Below, piece after piece: positions 51,210 to 59,262 of a DNA stretch of 64,000 bases. The position numbers were made by a program, and so were the translations under genes. This DNA comes from Halomonas sp. (GTDB taxonomy: Bacteria; Pseudomonadota; Gammaproteobacteria; Pseudomonadales; Halomonadaceae), in NCBI RefSeq assembly GCF_029263665.1, contig NZ_JAJUFQ010000001.1:1-64000 (forward strand), written 5' to 3'. The notes under the pieces were generated by a model that was not told the DNA's origin, made no database searches, and was given only the letters and a program-made list of their open reading frames with translations. Numbering within the stretch: position 1 is the stretch's first letter; every line of letters starts with the position of its first letter.

Positions 51210-51245
51210 TTGCCTGAAGCGGGCATCTTGCCTGAAGCAGGTTCA
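51210..51245. repeat. two tandem 18-bp copies upstream of rof
   Basis: TTGCCTGAAGCGGGCATC and TTGCCTGAAGCAGGTTCA (51210 and 51228) are adjacent related copies in the AT-rich region between rof and a small frame at 51394. Apart from them, 51134-51393 shows nothing recognisable. Confidence 0.7.
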
Positions 51246-51393
51246 TGCTACCAGCCAGCATCCTTGCTCATGCCCATTTTGAGTTAATCAATGTAACATA
51301 CCAAATTTAAACTCTCTCACTTTAATAGTGTCGACTTTAGTATTTATCCGCGACACATGTTTCATGGCACCCTGTTGTTGGGAGGCCAGAATA

Positions 51394-51573
51394 ATGCCTG
51401 TATATGACAACAAAACGACAACAGATGAACCTTCCCAGCTTCGCGTCTTAACCAAAGCCCACTGCCCAACATGTCAGGATCACAACGGCCGAGGAGCACA
51501 AGCGCTAGAGGGTTACAAACGACCAAGAGCCATAAGCGCGCTGCGTGACCAGCAGCCCCCAGATCCCCCTTGA
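51394..51573 (+). CDS. hypothetical 59-residue protein
   Basis: I do not recognise this frame. It starts MPVYDNKTTTDEPSQLRV, has a good GGGAGG site eight bases upstream, and holds one CxxC pair in AHCPTCQDH. It is hydrophilic, with no signal peptide or membrane segment, and ends QQPPDPP. It lies alone between rof and cysN. It could be a small protein or a chance frame; the only support is the ribosome site. Confidence 0.35.
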   Translation: MPVYDNKTTTDEPSQLRVLTKAHCPTCQDHNGRGAQALEGYKRPRAISALRDQQPPDPP

Positions 51574-51668
51574 AAAAGCATTGCGGGCGAGCTCAGCACT
51601 TGCAGCGTCTGGTTGTGTACGAAAAATGCAGAAGCATCTGTGCTTTTCGTGAAGAAAGCAGGCATGAA

Positions 51669-51700
51669 ATCGCCCCATGGACCCAGGCCTATGGGGCGAT
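51669..51700 (-). terminator. probable terminator of cysDN
   Basis: ATCGCCCCAT / ATGGGGCGAT, a 10-bp perfect stem with a 12-base loop, 20 bp past the cysN stop. Only TTT follows on the minus strand, so it may be weak. A second imperfect hairpin lies at 51620-51649. The rest of 51574-51668 shows no gene. Confidence 0.6.
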
Positions 51701-51720
51701 CAGTCGTGAAAGGATGAAGA

Positions 51721-53145
51721 TCAACGCTTCAGCAGGTCGCTCAAGTCCTTGGCTTCCCAATGCGGAAAGTACTTGCGCACCAGAGCATTCAGTTCGAGCT
51801 CGAAGCCTGCCCAATCGACTTCCTGGCCAGTGGACTCAGCCTTGGCTGCACCACGAATCATGCCAGCACCAACAGTGACGTTGGTCAGGCGGTCGATGAC
51901 GATGAAGCTGCCAGTGCCAGGAATACGTGCATATTCATCGATAGGCACTTCAGCCGTCAGCCCGACCCGACAACGCGCGATGGCATTGAGCTCGAGCCGC
52001 GCAGCATCATGGCGCGCCAGTGTGTTGACGTCCACCTGATAGTGAATAGCCTCCACGCGGCCTGCCACACCACGTCCCGCCATACGAATATCATACTGAC
52101 GACCGGGCTCAAGCGGCGTCTCGTGCATCCATACGATATCGGCCTCGAACGCATCAGCCAGCGTGACATCAGCACCTTCAGCTACCAGCCAGTCGCCACG
52201 CGAGATATCGATTTCATCTTCCAGCGTGACGGTGATGGCCTGACCCGGATAGGCTTCTTCCAGGTCGCCATCAAAGGTGACAATGCGCTCTACCTTGCTG
52301 ACCTTGTTGGAAGGCAGCACCTTGACCGCCTGTCCCGGGCGCAGGATACCGGCTTCCAAAGTGCCGGCATAGCCACGGAAATCCAGGTTCGGGCGGTTGA
52401 CGTACTGCACCGGCAGACGCAGATCGCTGAGGTTCTGGTCACGGCTGACTTCGACGCTCTCCAGCAATTCCAGCAGTGTCGGTCCCTGATACCAGTCCAG
52501 GTTGTCGCCACGGTTGACGACGTTGTCGCCCTTGAGTGCGGACAACGGTACAAAGCGAATGTCCTTGGCCGCCAACTGACCAGAGAAGTCACGATACTCC
52601 TCGACGATCTCATTGAAGCGTGCCTCGGAATACTCCACCAGGTCCATCTTGTTGATCGCAATGACCAGATGCTGAATCCCCAGCAGATCGGCAATGAAGC
52701 TATGCCGACGCGTCTGGGTCTGCACACCATGGCGGGCATCGATCAGGATGACTGCCAAACCAGCCGTGGAAGCCCCCGTGGCCATGTTACGCGTGTACTG
52801 CTCATGTCCAGGCGTGTCGGCAATGATGAACTTGCGCTTGTCGGTGGAGAAGAAGCGGTAGGCCACATCGATGGTGATGCCCTGCTCACGCTCGGACTGC
52901 AGGCCGTCCACCAGCAACGCCAGATCGACTTCCTCACCCGTAGTGCCCTGAGTCTTGGATGCCTGGGTAATGGCAGCAAGCTGGTCATCGAAAATCATCT
53001 TGGAATCGTGCAACAGGCGACCGATCAAGGTCGACTTGCCATCATCCACACTGCCGCAGGTAATGAAACGCAGCAGGTCCTTGTTTTCATGCTCGTGCAG
53101 ATATTGCTCGATGTTATCGGCAATCAATTCAGATTGGTGAGACAT
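51721..53145 (-). CDS. cysN: sulfate adenylyltransferase subunit 1 (GTPase)
   Basis: 474-residue GTPase that drives formation of adenosine 5'-phosphosulfate with CysD in sulfate assimilation. EF-Tu-like motifs: GSVDDGKST (31-39), [14 protein letters not shown] and NKMDLVEY, followed by two beta-barrel domains. There is no C-terminal APS kinase domain, so cysC must lie elsewhere. ATG start. The 177-bp gap to cysD contains heptamer-type repeats. Confidence 0.97.
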   Translation of the reverse strand: MSHQSELIADNIEQYLHEHENKDLLRFITCGSVDDGKSTLIGRLLHDSKMIFDDQLAAITQASKTQGTTGEEVDLALLVDGLQSEREQGITIDVAYRFFSTDKRKFIIADTPGHEQYTRNMATGASTAGLAVILIDARHGVQTQTRRHSFIADLLGIQHLVIAINKMDLVEYSEARFNEIVEEYRDFSGQLAAKDIRFVPLSALKGDNVVNRGDNLDWYQGPTLLELLESVEVSRDQNLSDLRLPVQYVNRPNLDFRGYAGTLEAGILRPGQAVKVLPSNKVSKVERIVTFDGDLEEAYPGQAITVTLEDEIDISRGDWLVAEGADVTLADAFEADIVWMHETPLEPGRQYDIRMAGRGVAGRVEAIHYQVDVNTLARHDAARLELNAIARCRVGLTAEVPIDEYARIPGTGSFIVIDRLTNVTVGAGMIRGAAKAESTGQEVDWAGFELELNALVRKYFPHWEAKDLSDLLKR

Positions 53146-53157
53146 ACCAAAACCCTT

Positions 53158-53298
53158 GGCTGTAAGCTGTAAGCCCCAAGCTGTAAGTTACCCCACAACT
53201 TCTTGCTTGCAGCTCAATCATTCATTGCTGTCGCCTACTGGCACGGCATCTCGGATCGATTGCGTAACAGTCTTACGGCTTACAGCTTTTAACTTATC
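53158..53298. repeat. inverted TAAGCTG-type heptamer words between cysD and cysN
   Basis: GGCTGTAAGCTGTAAGC and AAGCTGTAAG (53158-53188) on one side, and CTTACGGCTTACAGCTTTTAAC (in two words, 53272-53294) on the other. AAGCTGTAAG and CTTACAGCTT are perfect reverse complements about 90 bp apart and could pair in the cysDN mRNA. The heptamer belongs to the same family as those at 32139 and 35915. Confidence 0.75.
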
Positions 53299-53322
53299 GC
53301 TTTCTGACTCGCCTTCCGCGCG

Positions 53323-54285
53323 TCAGAAATACCCCTCGCGCTTCTTCTTCTCCATGGAGCCGGCCTGATCATGATCGATGGCACGGCCACTGCGCTCACT
53401 GGTACGGGTCAGCAGCATTTCCTGGATGATTTCCGGCAGTGTCTGGGCCTTGGATTCCACCGCGCCAGTCAGCGGGTAGCAACCCAGGGTACGGAAACGT
53501 ACCGACATCTCCTGCGGCTGCTCGCCTTCTTCCAGCGGCATGCGATCATCATCCACCATGATCAGCATGCCATCGCGCTCCACGACGGGACGCGGTGCAG
53601 AGAAGTACAGCGGGACAATGGGGATTTCTTCGAGATAGATGTACTGCCAGATATCCAGCTCAGTCCAGTTGGAGAGCGGGAAAGCACGGATTGATTCACC
53701 CTTGTTGACCCGGGCATTGTACAGATTCCACAGTTCCGGACGCTGGTTCTTGGGATCCCAGCGGTGGTACTTGTCACGGAAGGAGAATACGCGCTCCTTG
53801 GCGCGGCTGGCTTCCTCATCGCGGCGTGCACCACCAAAGGCCGCATCAAAGCCATACTTGTCCAGCGCCTGCTTGAGCGCCTGGGTCTTCATCACATCGG
53901 TATAACCACTGGAACCGTGATCGAAGGGATTGATGCCTGCTGCCCGCCCTTCTTCATTGGTATGCACCAGAAGCTCCATGCCAGCTTCCTTGGCCATACG
54001 GTCACGGAATGCAATCATTTCCTTGAACTTCCAGGTGGTGTCCACGTGGAGCAGCGGAAACGGCGGCGTACCAGGATAGAAGGCCTTGCGAGCCAGGTGC
54101 AGCATGACCGAGGAGTCCTTGCCGATGGAATACATCATCACCGGGTTGGAAAATTCCGCGGCCACTTCACGAATGATGTGAATGGACTCGGCCTCAAGCT
54201 GCTTGAGATGCGTGAGGCGCTGCGGAGTGATTGGCGAGCCGGGCTGAGCGGCTCCAGCCTTGGAAGCAGACTGAAGACTGGTCAT
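53323..54285 (-). CDS. cysD: sulfate adenylyltransferase subunit 2
   Basis: 320-residue catalytic subunit of ATP sulfurylase, PAPS-reductase/N-type ATP pyrophosphatase fold with the modified P-loop [14 protein letters not shown] near residue 50. Family segments [28 protein letters not shown] and the C-terminal [21 protein letters not shown] (in two parts) are present. The ATG at 54285 was chosen over a longer frame to 54339. The upstream 118 bp is AT-rich (54310-54385), likely the cysDN promoter; a CysB site cannot be told by eye. Confidence 0.97.
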   Translation of the reverse strand: MTSLQSASKAGAAQPGSPITPQRLTHLKQLEAESIHIIREVAAEFSNPVMMYSIGKDSSVMLHLARKAFYPGTPPFPLLHVDTTWKFKEMIAFRDRMAKEAGMELLVHTNEEGRAAGINPFDHGSSGYTDVMKTQALKQALDKYGFDAAFGGARRDEEASRAKERVFSFRDKYHRWDPKNQRPELWNLYNARVNKGESIRAFPLSNWTELDIWQYIYLEEIPIVPLYFSAPRPVVERDGMLIMVDDDRMPLEEGEQPQEMSVRFRTLGCYPLTGAVESKAQTLPEIIQEMLLTRTSERSGRAIDHDQAGSMEKKKREGYF

Positions 54286-54403
54286 GGTCTGGAACCTCGC
54301 ATGACATGGAAAAATATCCTGCGAGGATACCGTCACCAAGATAATAACGTAAAAGAATTAATATCTATCTTTTTATATCAAAAAAGCGATTTCAGCGTTC
54401 CGC

Positions 54404-55144
54404 TCAGATCTCGACACGCTCCACCCATGTCTGCCAACTGCCATCGCGACTCAGATCCAGCACCCGGTAGCCTGGGCGAGATGCTTCATCCACAGCGAAC
54501 TCCACGCTGCCGGCCAGGAACTGGTCGGAGGTCGAGGGACAGGCGAAAACGTCAATGTCACCGTGCTGGGTATTGATCTTGCCATGGAAGGCCTGATGCA
54601 CATGGCCACACAGCACTACCTTCACCTGAGGAAAGGCGCCCACCACCTCTTGAAAGGCCTGCTGGTCCACCAGCCCCAGATCATCGATCCACACACTGCC
54701 CACCTGTACCGGCGGATGGTGCATCACAATGACCGTCGGCCGCTCATCATCCGCCAGAAGTTCACTCAGTGCCGCCAGCTGTTCTTCGCCGACGCGTCCC
54801 TGCACCTCACCTTCGATGCGCGTATTGAGCTGCACAATACGCCACGCTGCCGCCTCGATATCGATCTCGACTTCCCGGTGCTCGACCATCAGCGCCAGAT
54901 CATCATGATTGCCAGGAATCCAGTACCAAGGGCATTGGAAACGCTGCAAGGTATCCATGGCCAGGCGATAGGAACCTTCGCTTTCGTCCTGACTGAGGTC
55001 CCCCGTCACCAGCACCATGTCAGGGCGATCATGCAAAACTGTATCGACGACCGCGGACAGTTGACGAGCCGGCACCCCTCGCCGGGAAGGCTTCGAAGGG
55101 TCGGCATAAAGATGGCAGTCACTGATCTGAACTAGGCGTATCAA
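54404..55144 (-). CDS. cpdA: 3',5'-cyclic-AMP phosphodiesterase CpdA
   Basis: 246-residue calcineurin-like metallophosphoesterase. Metal ligands: D9 and H11 (QISDCHLY), D49 (VTGDL), N79-H80 (PGNHDD), a His in VMHHPPV, and GHVHQ. Length and motifs match CpdA rather than larger phosphodiesterases. It would lower cAMP. It is 34 bases downstream of yqiB, and nudF precedes that; nudF-yqiB-cpdA is the E. coli order, where yqiA and parE follow, but here they are displaced. Confidence 0.92.
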   Translation of the reverse strand: MIRLVQISDCHLYADPSKPSRRGVPARQLSAVVDTVLHDRPDMVLVTGDLSQDESEGSYRLAMDTLQRFQCPWYWIPGNHDDLALMVEHREVEIDIEAAAWRIVQLNTRIEGEVQGRVGEEQLAALSELLADDERPTVIVMHHPPVQVGSVWIDDLGLVDQQAFQEVVGAFPQVKVVLCGHVHQAFHGKINTQHGDIDVFACPSTSDQFLAGSVEFAVDEASRPGYRVLDLSRDGSWQTWVERVEI

Positions 55145-55178
55145 GGGCTTGGCTCGCGAATATCAAGAAACCCGCCCA

Positions 55179-55631
55179 TCAGGGCAGGTGGGAAAGATCC
55201 AGGGAAGAATGCCCATGGGTCAGGCCATGGTCCAACCATTCACCCAGAAACCGATTGAGCTGCAGTTTCTCGTCCGGTTGGTGCATATGGGCATTGGGGT
55301 AGCGATAGCGCCCATCGAAGTGACGCTTGCGCTGAAAATCGGTCACCTCGGCCATGCGTACATCATGGTACAGGTGCACCCGCATGCGTGGTGTATCGAG
55401 GATGCCATCCAGAACGCCTCGCTGGGAGACTCGGATGACGCTGGTATATGGCGCCTGCTCTTCCAGATACAGGCATAGCGCACCAAGATGACGATCACCG
55501 CTGAGCAGCTCGACCTCGCGGGTTTCACCGGCATCCAGATCTCCCAGCAGCCGCTTCAAACGCACATAGTTGGCCGTGCACTCGCTCTGGAGCGCCTTCA
55601 GGTCGGTGACGTAGGCATTCCGATTTGTCAC
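55179..55631 (-). CDS. yqiB: DUF1249 family protein YqiB
   Basis: 150-residue cytoplasmic protein of unknown function. Family features RVHLYHDVRMAEV, RYRYPNAHMHQPDEK and the LGEWL segment match E. coli YqiB. The GTG at 55631 has AGGAGG four bases upstream. Its 5' side borders a 16-mer repeat array, and cpdA follows. Conserved linkage to cpdA and nudF suggests a role in nucleotide signalling or in the envelope, but this is not shown. Confidence 0.85.
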   Translation of the reverse strand: MTNRNAYVTDLKALQSECTANYVRLKRLLGDLDAGETREVELLSGDRHLGALCLYLEEQAPYTSVIRVSQRGVLDGILDTPRMRVHLYHDVRMAEVTDFQRKRHFDGRYRYPNAHMHQPDEKLQLNRFLGEWLDHGLTHGHSSLDLSHLP

Positions 55632-55647
55632 GTTACCTCCTGTTTTT

Positions 55648-55743
55648 ATCAACGACGTACCGTATCAACGACATATCGTATCAACGACGTACCATATCAA
55701 TGACGTATCACAGCAACGACGAGCCATATCCACGATACGCCTT
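55648..55743. repeat. 16-bp tandem repeat, 6 copies between yqiB and nudF
   Basis: Six copies based on ATCAACGACGTACCGT start at 55648 and end near 55743, becoming more divergent along the plus strand. Looser TTATTCA-type words continue to about 55800. The array starts within 20 bp of the yqiB start codon. Confidence 0.9.
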
Positions 55744-55793
55744 GCTCAGCAATGCCCTTATTCAGCGACATCCATTTTCTGCGACACCCTTAT

Positions 55794-56420
55794 TCAACGG
55801 CATGCCCGCAGGGACGCCCGATTGGCTGCCAGCCAGTGAAAACCGATCAGGCACATAGCGTTATCGAGTCGTCCATCGCCGAGGAGTTCCCAGGCCAATT
55901 GAAACGGTAGCACATGCACGCGGATGTCTTCGTTTTCCTCATCCAGGCCATGTACCCCACCCAGCTCGGAACTATCGACCATACCGCAATATAGCGAGAC
56001 GCGCTCATCGCAGGCACCGGGACTAGGATAGTAGCTATGCAAAAAGGTGAGATCCTTGATGTCACAGCCTGCTTCTTCCAGCGCTTCTCTGCGTGCGACT
56101 TCCTCGGGCGATTCATCCTTGTCGACCAATCCGGCCACACACTCCAGCTTCCATGGCGAGAGAGGATCATCAAGTGCCCCGGCACGTATCTGTTCCACCA
56201 GCACCACGGTATCCTTCTCGGGGTCGTAGAGCATCACCCCGACAGCATCGTGGCGACGATGCACTTCACGGGAAAATTCCCGGCTCCAGCCACCTTCGAA
56301 CAGGCGATGCTTCAGAGTCACTTTCTCCAGACGAAAAAAACCCTGGTACAGGCAGTCTCGGGCGATGATATCTACATCATCGGGCGAGAAAGGAGCATCA
56401 ATACCGGCTGGCTTCGCCAT
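55794..56420 (-). CDS. nudF: ADP-ribose diphosphatase
   Basis: 208-residue Nudix hydrolase that splits ADP-ribose into AMP and ribose 5-phosphate. The Nudix box runs from G97 to about C119 (GLVDKDESPEEVARREALEE...), with the catalytic REALEEAG. The region after it (YYPSPGACDERVSLY) has the proline expected about 16 residues past the box for ADP-ribose enzymes. Upstream of yqiB and cpdA, as in E. coli. A 23-mer array lies between its start and the next gene. Confidence 0.93.
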   Translation of the reverse strand: MAKPAGIDAPFSPDDVDIIARDCLYQGFFRLEKVTLKHRLFEGGWSREFSREVHRRHDAVGVMLYDPEKDTVVLVEQIRAGALDDPLSPWKLECVAGLVDKDESPEEVARREALEEAGCDIKDLTFLHSYYPSPGACDERVSLYCGMVDSSELGGVHGLDEENEDIRVHVLPFQLAWELLGDGRLDNAMCLIGFHWLAANRASLRACR

Positions 56421-56547
56421 AGAGACCTCTGGAAACGGTTCAGGATCTCCTCATTATCTGGGCGATGCGAGCAAGTTCCAAGGGTCATCTCTGCAACGAA
56501 CGGTTTTCGCGATGTGAGATTCCCGGCAGACAGGGCCCTGTTGCAGA

Positions 56548-56815
56548 GCCTTTAGCGGGTGAAACCAAGAGCCCTCAGCGGGGGAAACCAAGAGCCCTCA
56601 GCGGGGGAAACCAAGAGCCCTTGGCGGGGGAAACCAAGAGCCCTCAGCGGGGGAAACCAAGAGCCCTCAGCGGGGAAACCAAGAGCCCTCAGCGGGGGAA
56701 ACCAAGAGCCCTCAGCGGACGGTGCCAAGCGCACCCAGCGGTTTTTATCAAAAGCCCTTGGCGGGTTTGGTCAAAAGCCCTCAACGGGGTTATCCAGGAG
56801 CCTATAGCGACCCCA
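56548..56815. repeat. 23-bp tandem repeat array, about 11 copies
   Basis: Units of the form GAAACCAAGAGCCCTCAGCGGGG (with one more base variably) start at 56561, 56584, 56607, 56630, 56653, 56675 and 56698; one copy has lost a G. More diverged copies run to about 56815 and overlap the last codons of the TPR gene. As 23 is not a multiple of three, each frame shows a 23-residue repeat by chance; a 139-codon frame through it is probably not a gene. Confidence 0.93.
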
Positions 56816-57452
56816 ACAGTGAGCGAGCTTCGGCCTGCAGGGCCTGGTCCGATGCTGACCGATCAGGCCGCGGTGCACCATTGACTGCCTTTTCCGCATG
56901 GCTGCGCGCTTCCTGCTTGCGTCCCTCATCAGCCAGATAGACCGCATAGTAATAATTCACATCAATACCATCCGGCCGAATCGCCATGGCTTTCTCGAAC
57001 ATCTGCTCGGCCTTTTCATCATCACCAAAGGCAACAGGCCAGCCAGGCACACGATCATACAAGGCCCCAAGCGTGACATAGGCCGACCCCTGCATGCCGT
57101 CAGCATCAAGGGTCACCGCACGCTCCAGTGCGCGACGTGCCGCCTTGGCATCATCCAGGGCACCGAGCCCTCCTTTCTCCTTGGCCAGAGACGCCTGGAC
57201 GATCCCTTGCCACACCAGCAGATCACTGACATTCGGGTTGGCCTGAACCAATTGAACCGCTTCATCGGCCAAAGCGGTCAAGGTGCCTTCGCGTTGAGAT
57301 GCCGGGGTTGATGTGGTCGCCGTCTCCCAGCGCTGGCGAAGCTGGTCCAGCTCGCTTTCCCAGGCCATGGCCAGGCTGGAAGCCAGGCACAGCGAAGTAG
57401 CCAGAGCAGTGGCGATACCAATACGAACACGATGTGAAAAAGGGCGAACCAT
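56802..57452 (-). CDS. exported TPR-like repeat protein of unknown function
   Basis: 216 residues from the ATG at 57452 (GGAG six bases upstream). A signal peptide ends near SLAMAWES. The mature part is helical with TPR-like units (ALDDAKAARRALERAVTLDADGM; GDDEKAEQMFEKAMAIRPDGIDVNYYYAVYLADEGR, in parts). TPR proteins are protein-binding scaffolds; no partner is shown. Its 3' end touches the 23-mer array. It lies between nudF and the amaA-like gene, about 145 bp from the latter. Confidence 0.7.
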   Translation of the reverse strand: MVRPFSHRVRIGIATALATSLCLASSLAMAWESELDQLRQRWETATTSTPASQREGTLTALADEAVQLVQANPNVSDLLVWQGIVQASLAKEKGGLGALDDAKAARRALERAVTLDADGMQGSAYVTLGALYDRVPGWPVAFGDDEKAEQMFEKAMAIRPDGIDVNYYYAVYLADEGRKQEARSHAEKAVNGAPRPDRSASDQALQAEARSLLGSL

Positions 57453-57597
57453 GAGCATCTCCAAGTCATTGTCATTATGGACTCATAAAATGTAACGAAC
57501 GTTTGAATGATTCGCCGTTCACCTAAAGTCCAAGACCCTGGAAAACCATTGCCAATTGCCGCTCATGCTCCCTGCTGTACCTCGACAGCAGCAATGC

Positions 57598-58878
57598 TCA
57601 GATCAACACTCGCAGGCATTGCCCCGAATGGTAGAGCGTGAAGCCACATTCATATCCGCAACTACGCACGGCCTTGGCGAGCACCGGCTTGTGGGTGCGG
57701 ATGGGAAGCGGCAACAGACTGTCGTCCCCACTGAGCAGATAGCGAGCAAATCCTTTCCCTACAACAGTGCCCGTTGTCACGCCACGGCCGTTGTAGCCTG
57801 TCACGGCCAGAATGCCCGGCGCAGGTTCGAAAAGACGTAATGTGTGCTCGGGAGTGAAAGCAATGCGCCCGGTCCAGGTGTATTGCCAGTCGACCTTGCC
57901 CAACTGCGGGAAATAGTGGCGTTGAATACGATCTGCCCAATAACGGATATAGGACATGGGCCGGCCGTCTCCGCATCCCAGGCTACCAAGAATCAACCGC
58001 CCTTCTGCATCACGGCGTATGCTGCTCAAGACCATGCGGGTATCCCAGGCGCCCTGGCGCTCGGGAAGTATCTCCGCCGCCGCATCGGTATGCAGGGGAG
58101 TCGAGGCGACCTGAAAGAAATAGCCTGGAAAATAGTGCTTACGCACTTGGCTCCAATCATCCTCGGTATAGGCATTGGTCGCCAGCACCACTCGTGCAGC
58201 ATGGATATGGCCGCTATGCGTGCTCACTACCCAGTCATCTCCCTGGCGCTGCATGCCATTGACCGGGCTATGCGTATGCAGTCGAGCGCCCGCCTGCTGC
58301 GCTGCCCTGGCAAGGCCTCGGGTATAGGCCGCAGGGTTCAGTGTCCCCGCACGCTTATCAAGCAGCGCACGCTGGATACGCGGAGTTCCGACGCGCCGAT
58401 GGCATGCCTCACCTTCGAGAAGCTCCACCGGCGCACCACGCCTCAGGAACTGCTCGGCTCTCCGGGCCAGCTCCTGTTCACCCTTGGCGTTATGTGCCAG
58501 ATGTAATGTGCCTGTACGCGTTGCCTGGCAGTCGATTGCATGGCGTTCGATGAGAGCAAAGACGTCCGCAGGCGCATTGCCGAGAAGCGTATTGGCACGC
58601 TCGCCATCCTCCGCGCCCAGGGTCTCGACGATATCGTCGGGAGGAATCCACATCCCGGCATTGACCAGGCCGACGTTACGTCCCGAGCCCCCGCTCGGAA
58701 TATCCCCCGCCTCGACCACAACGACATCACTACCCGCCTCGGCCAGATGCAGCGCCGTACTGAGCCCCGTGATCCCGCCTCCGATCACGGCCACCTCGGC
58801 ACGACATTCGCCTTGCAGCGGCTGCAGTGGCAATGGCGCCTCTGGCGAGCTGTCATACCAAAGACAACGATCCTTCAT
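57598..58878 (-). CDS. amaA: FAD-dependent oxidoreductase, probable L-pipecolate oxidase
   Basis: 426-residue DAO-family flavoprotein. FAD-binding motif VIGGGITGLSTALHLAEAG (residues 31-49) and EAGDIPSGGSGRNVG follow the family, and the C-terminal GYNGRGVTTGTVVG closes the flavin site. Related enzymes oxidise gamma-glutamylputrescine, glycine or pipecolate. In Pseudomonas putida AmaA, an L-pipecolate oxidase, is encoded next to amaB; the amaB-like gene and transporter here support the same role. Start set by AGGAGT before the ATG at 58878. The substrate is inferred from context. Confidence 0.7.
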   Translation of the reverse strand: MKDRCLWYDSSPEAPLPLQPLQGECRAEVAVIGGGITGLSTALHLAEAGSDVVVVEAGDIPSGGSGRNVGLVNAGMWIPPDDIVETLGAEDGERANTLLGNAPADVFALIERHAIDCQATRTGTLHLAHNAKGEQELARRAEQFLRRGAPVELLEGEACHRRVGTPRIQRALLDKRAGTLNPAAYTRGLARAAQQAGARLHTHSPVNGMQRQGDDWVVSTHSGHIHAARVVLATNAYTEDDWSQVRKHYFPGYFFQVASTPLHTDAAAEILPERQGAWDTRMVLSSIRRDAEGRLILGSLGCGDGRPMSYIRYWADRIQRHYFPQLGKVDWQYTWTGRIAFTPEHTLRLFEPAPGILAVTGYNGRGVTTGTVVGKGFARYLLSGDDSLLPLPIRTHKPVLAKAVRSCGYECGFTLYHSGQCLRVLI

Positions 58879-58959
58879 GGCAACTCCTGCATTCACAGGC
58901 CGACCAAGCGCTGACTTTCCCATCACACTATCGAGATATTTCACGGCAGCATTCCATGC

Positions 58960-59262
58960 TTATTGACGCTCGGCCCCAGCACTCGGCCATGAGTAGAAAT
59001 GCCGGGCATTGTTCTGCATTGCCTGGCGCTGGCATTCCAGCAGCTCGCGCATTTCCTGAGCCTCGTCACCATGCGGGTGGCGGGCCAGCCAGTTCTCGAT
59101 ATCTCTCTGGGCGGCGGGCGAGAATGGCTCGAAGTCGCCCTGCTCCTTGAGCAATATCAGCTTGCGATCTTCCTGACGCATCGAGTAGATCATCGCCAGC
59201 GTGGCAACACCCCATAGCGCCAGCATGGATGACACCATGACGACAATAGCGGCAAAGCTCAT
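58960..59262 (-). CDS. small subunit of NSS-family transporter (MetS-like)
   Basis: 100 residues with one N-terminal membrane helix (about 3-26, FAAIVVMVSSMLALWGVATL) and a charged cytoplasmic tail with RQEDRKLILLKEQGD. This fits the small MetS-type proteins that go with some NSS transporters, such as MetPS in Corynebacterium. Its ATG overlaps the transporter stop as ATGA, and GGAGGGG lies upstream. The tail also holds PAAQRDIENWL, which may mark a short helical domain. Confidence 0.7.
   Translation of the reverse strand: MSFAAIVVMVSSMLALWGVATLAMIYSMRQEDRKLILLKEQGDFEPFSPAAQRDIENWLARHPHGDEAQEMRELLECQRQAMQNNARHFYSWPSAGAERQ

Noticed and set aside
51760..53172. 470-codon open frame on the plus strand opposite cysN
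   Set aside because: Antisense shadow of cysN caused by codon bias.
56465..56884. Frame coding a 23-residue repeat protein
   Set aside because: The repeat arises because the DNA unit is 23 bases; no ribosome site and no unique flanking protein sequence.
57572..57591. CTGCTGT / ACAGCAG hairpin after amaA
   Set aside because: Only a 7-bp stem and no T-run on the transcribed strand, so not called a terminator.
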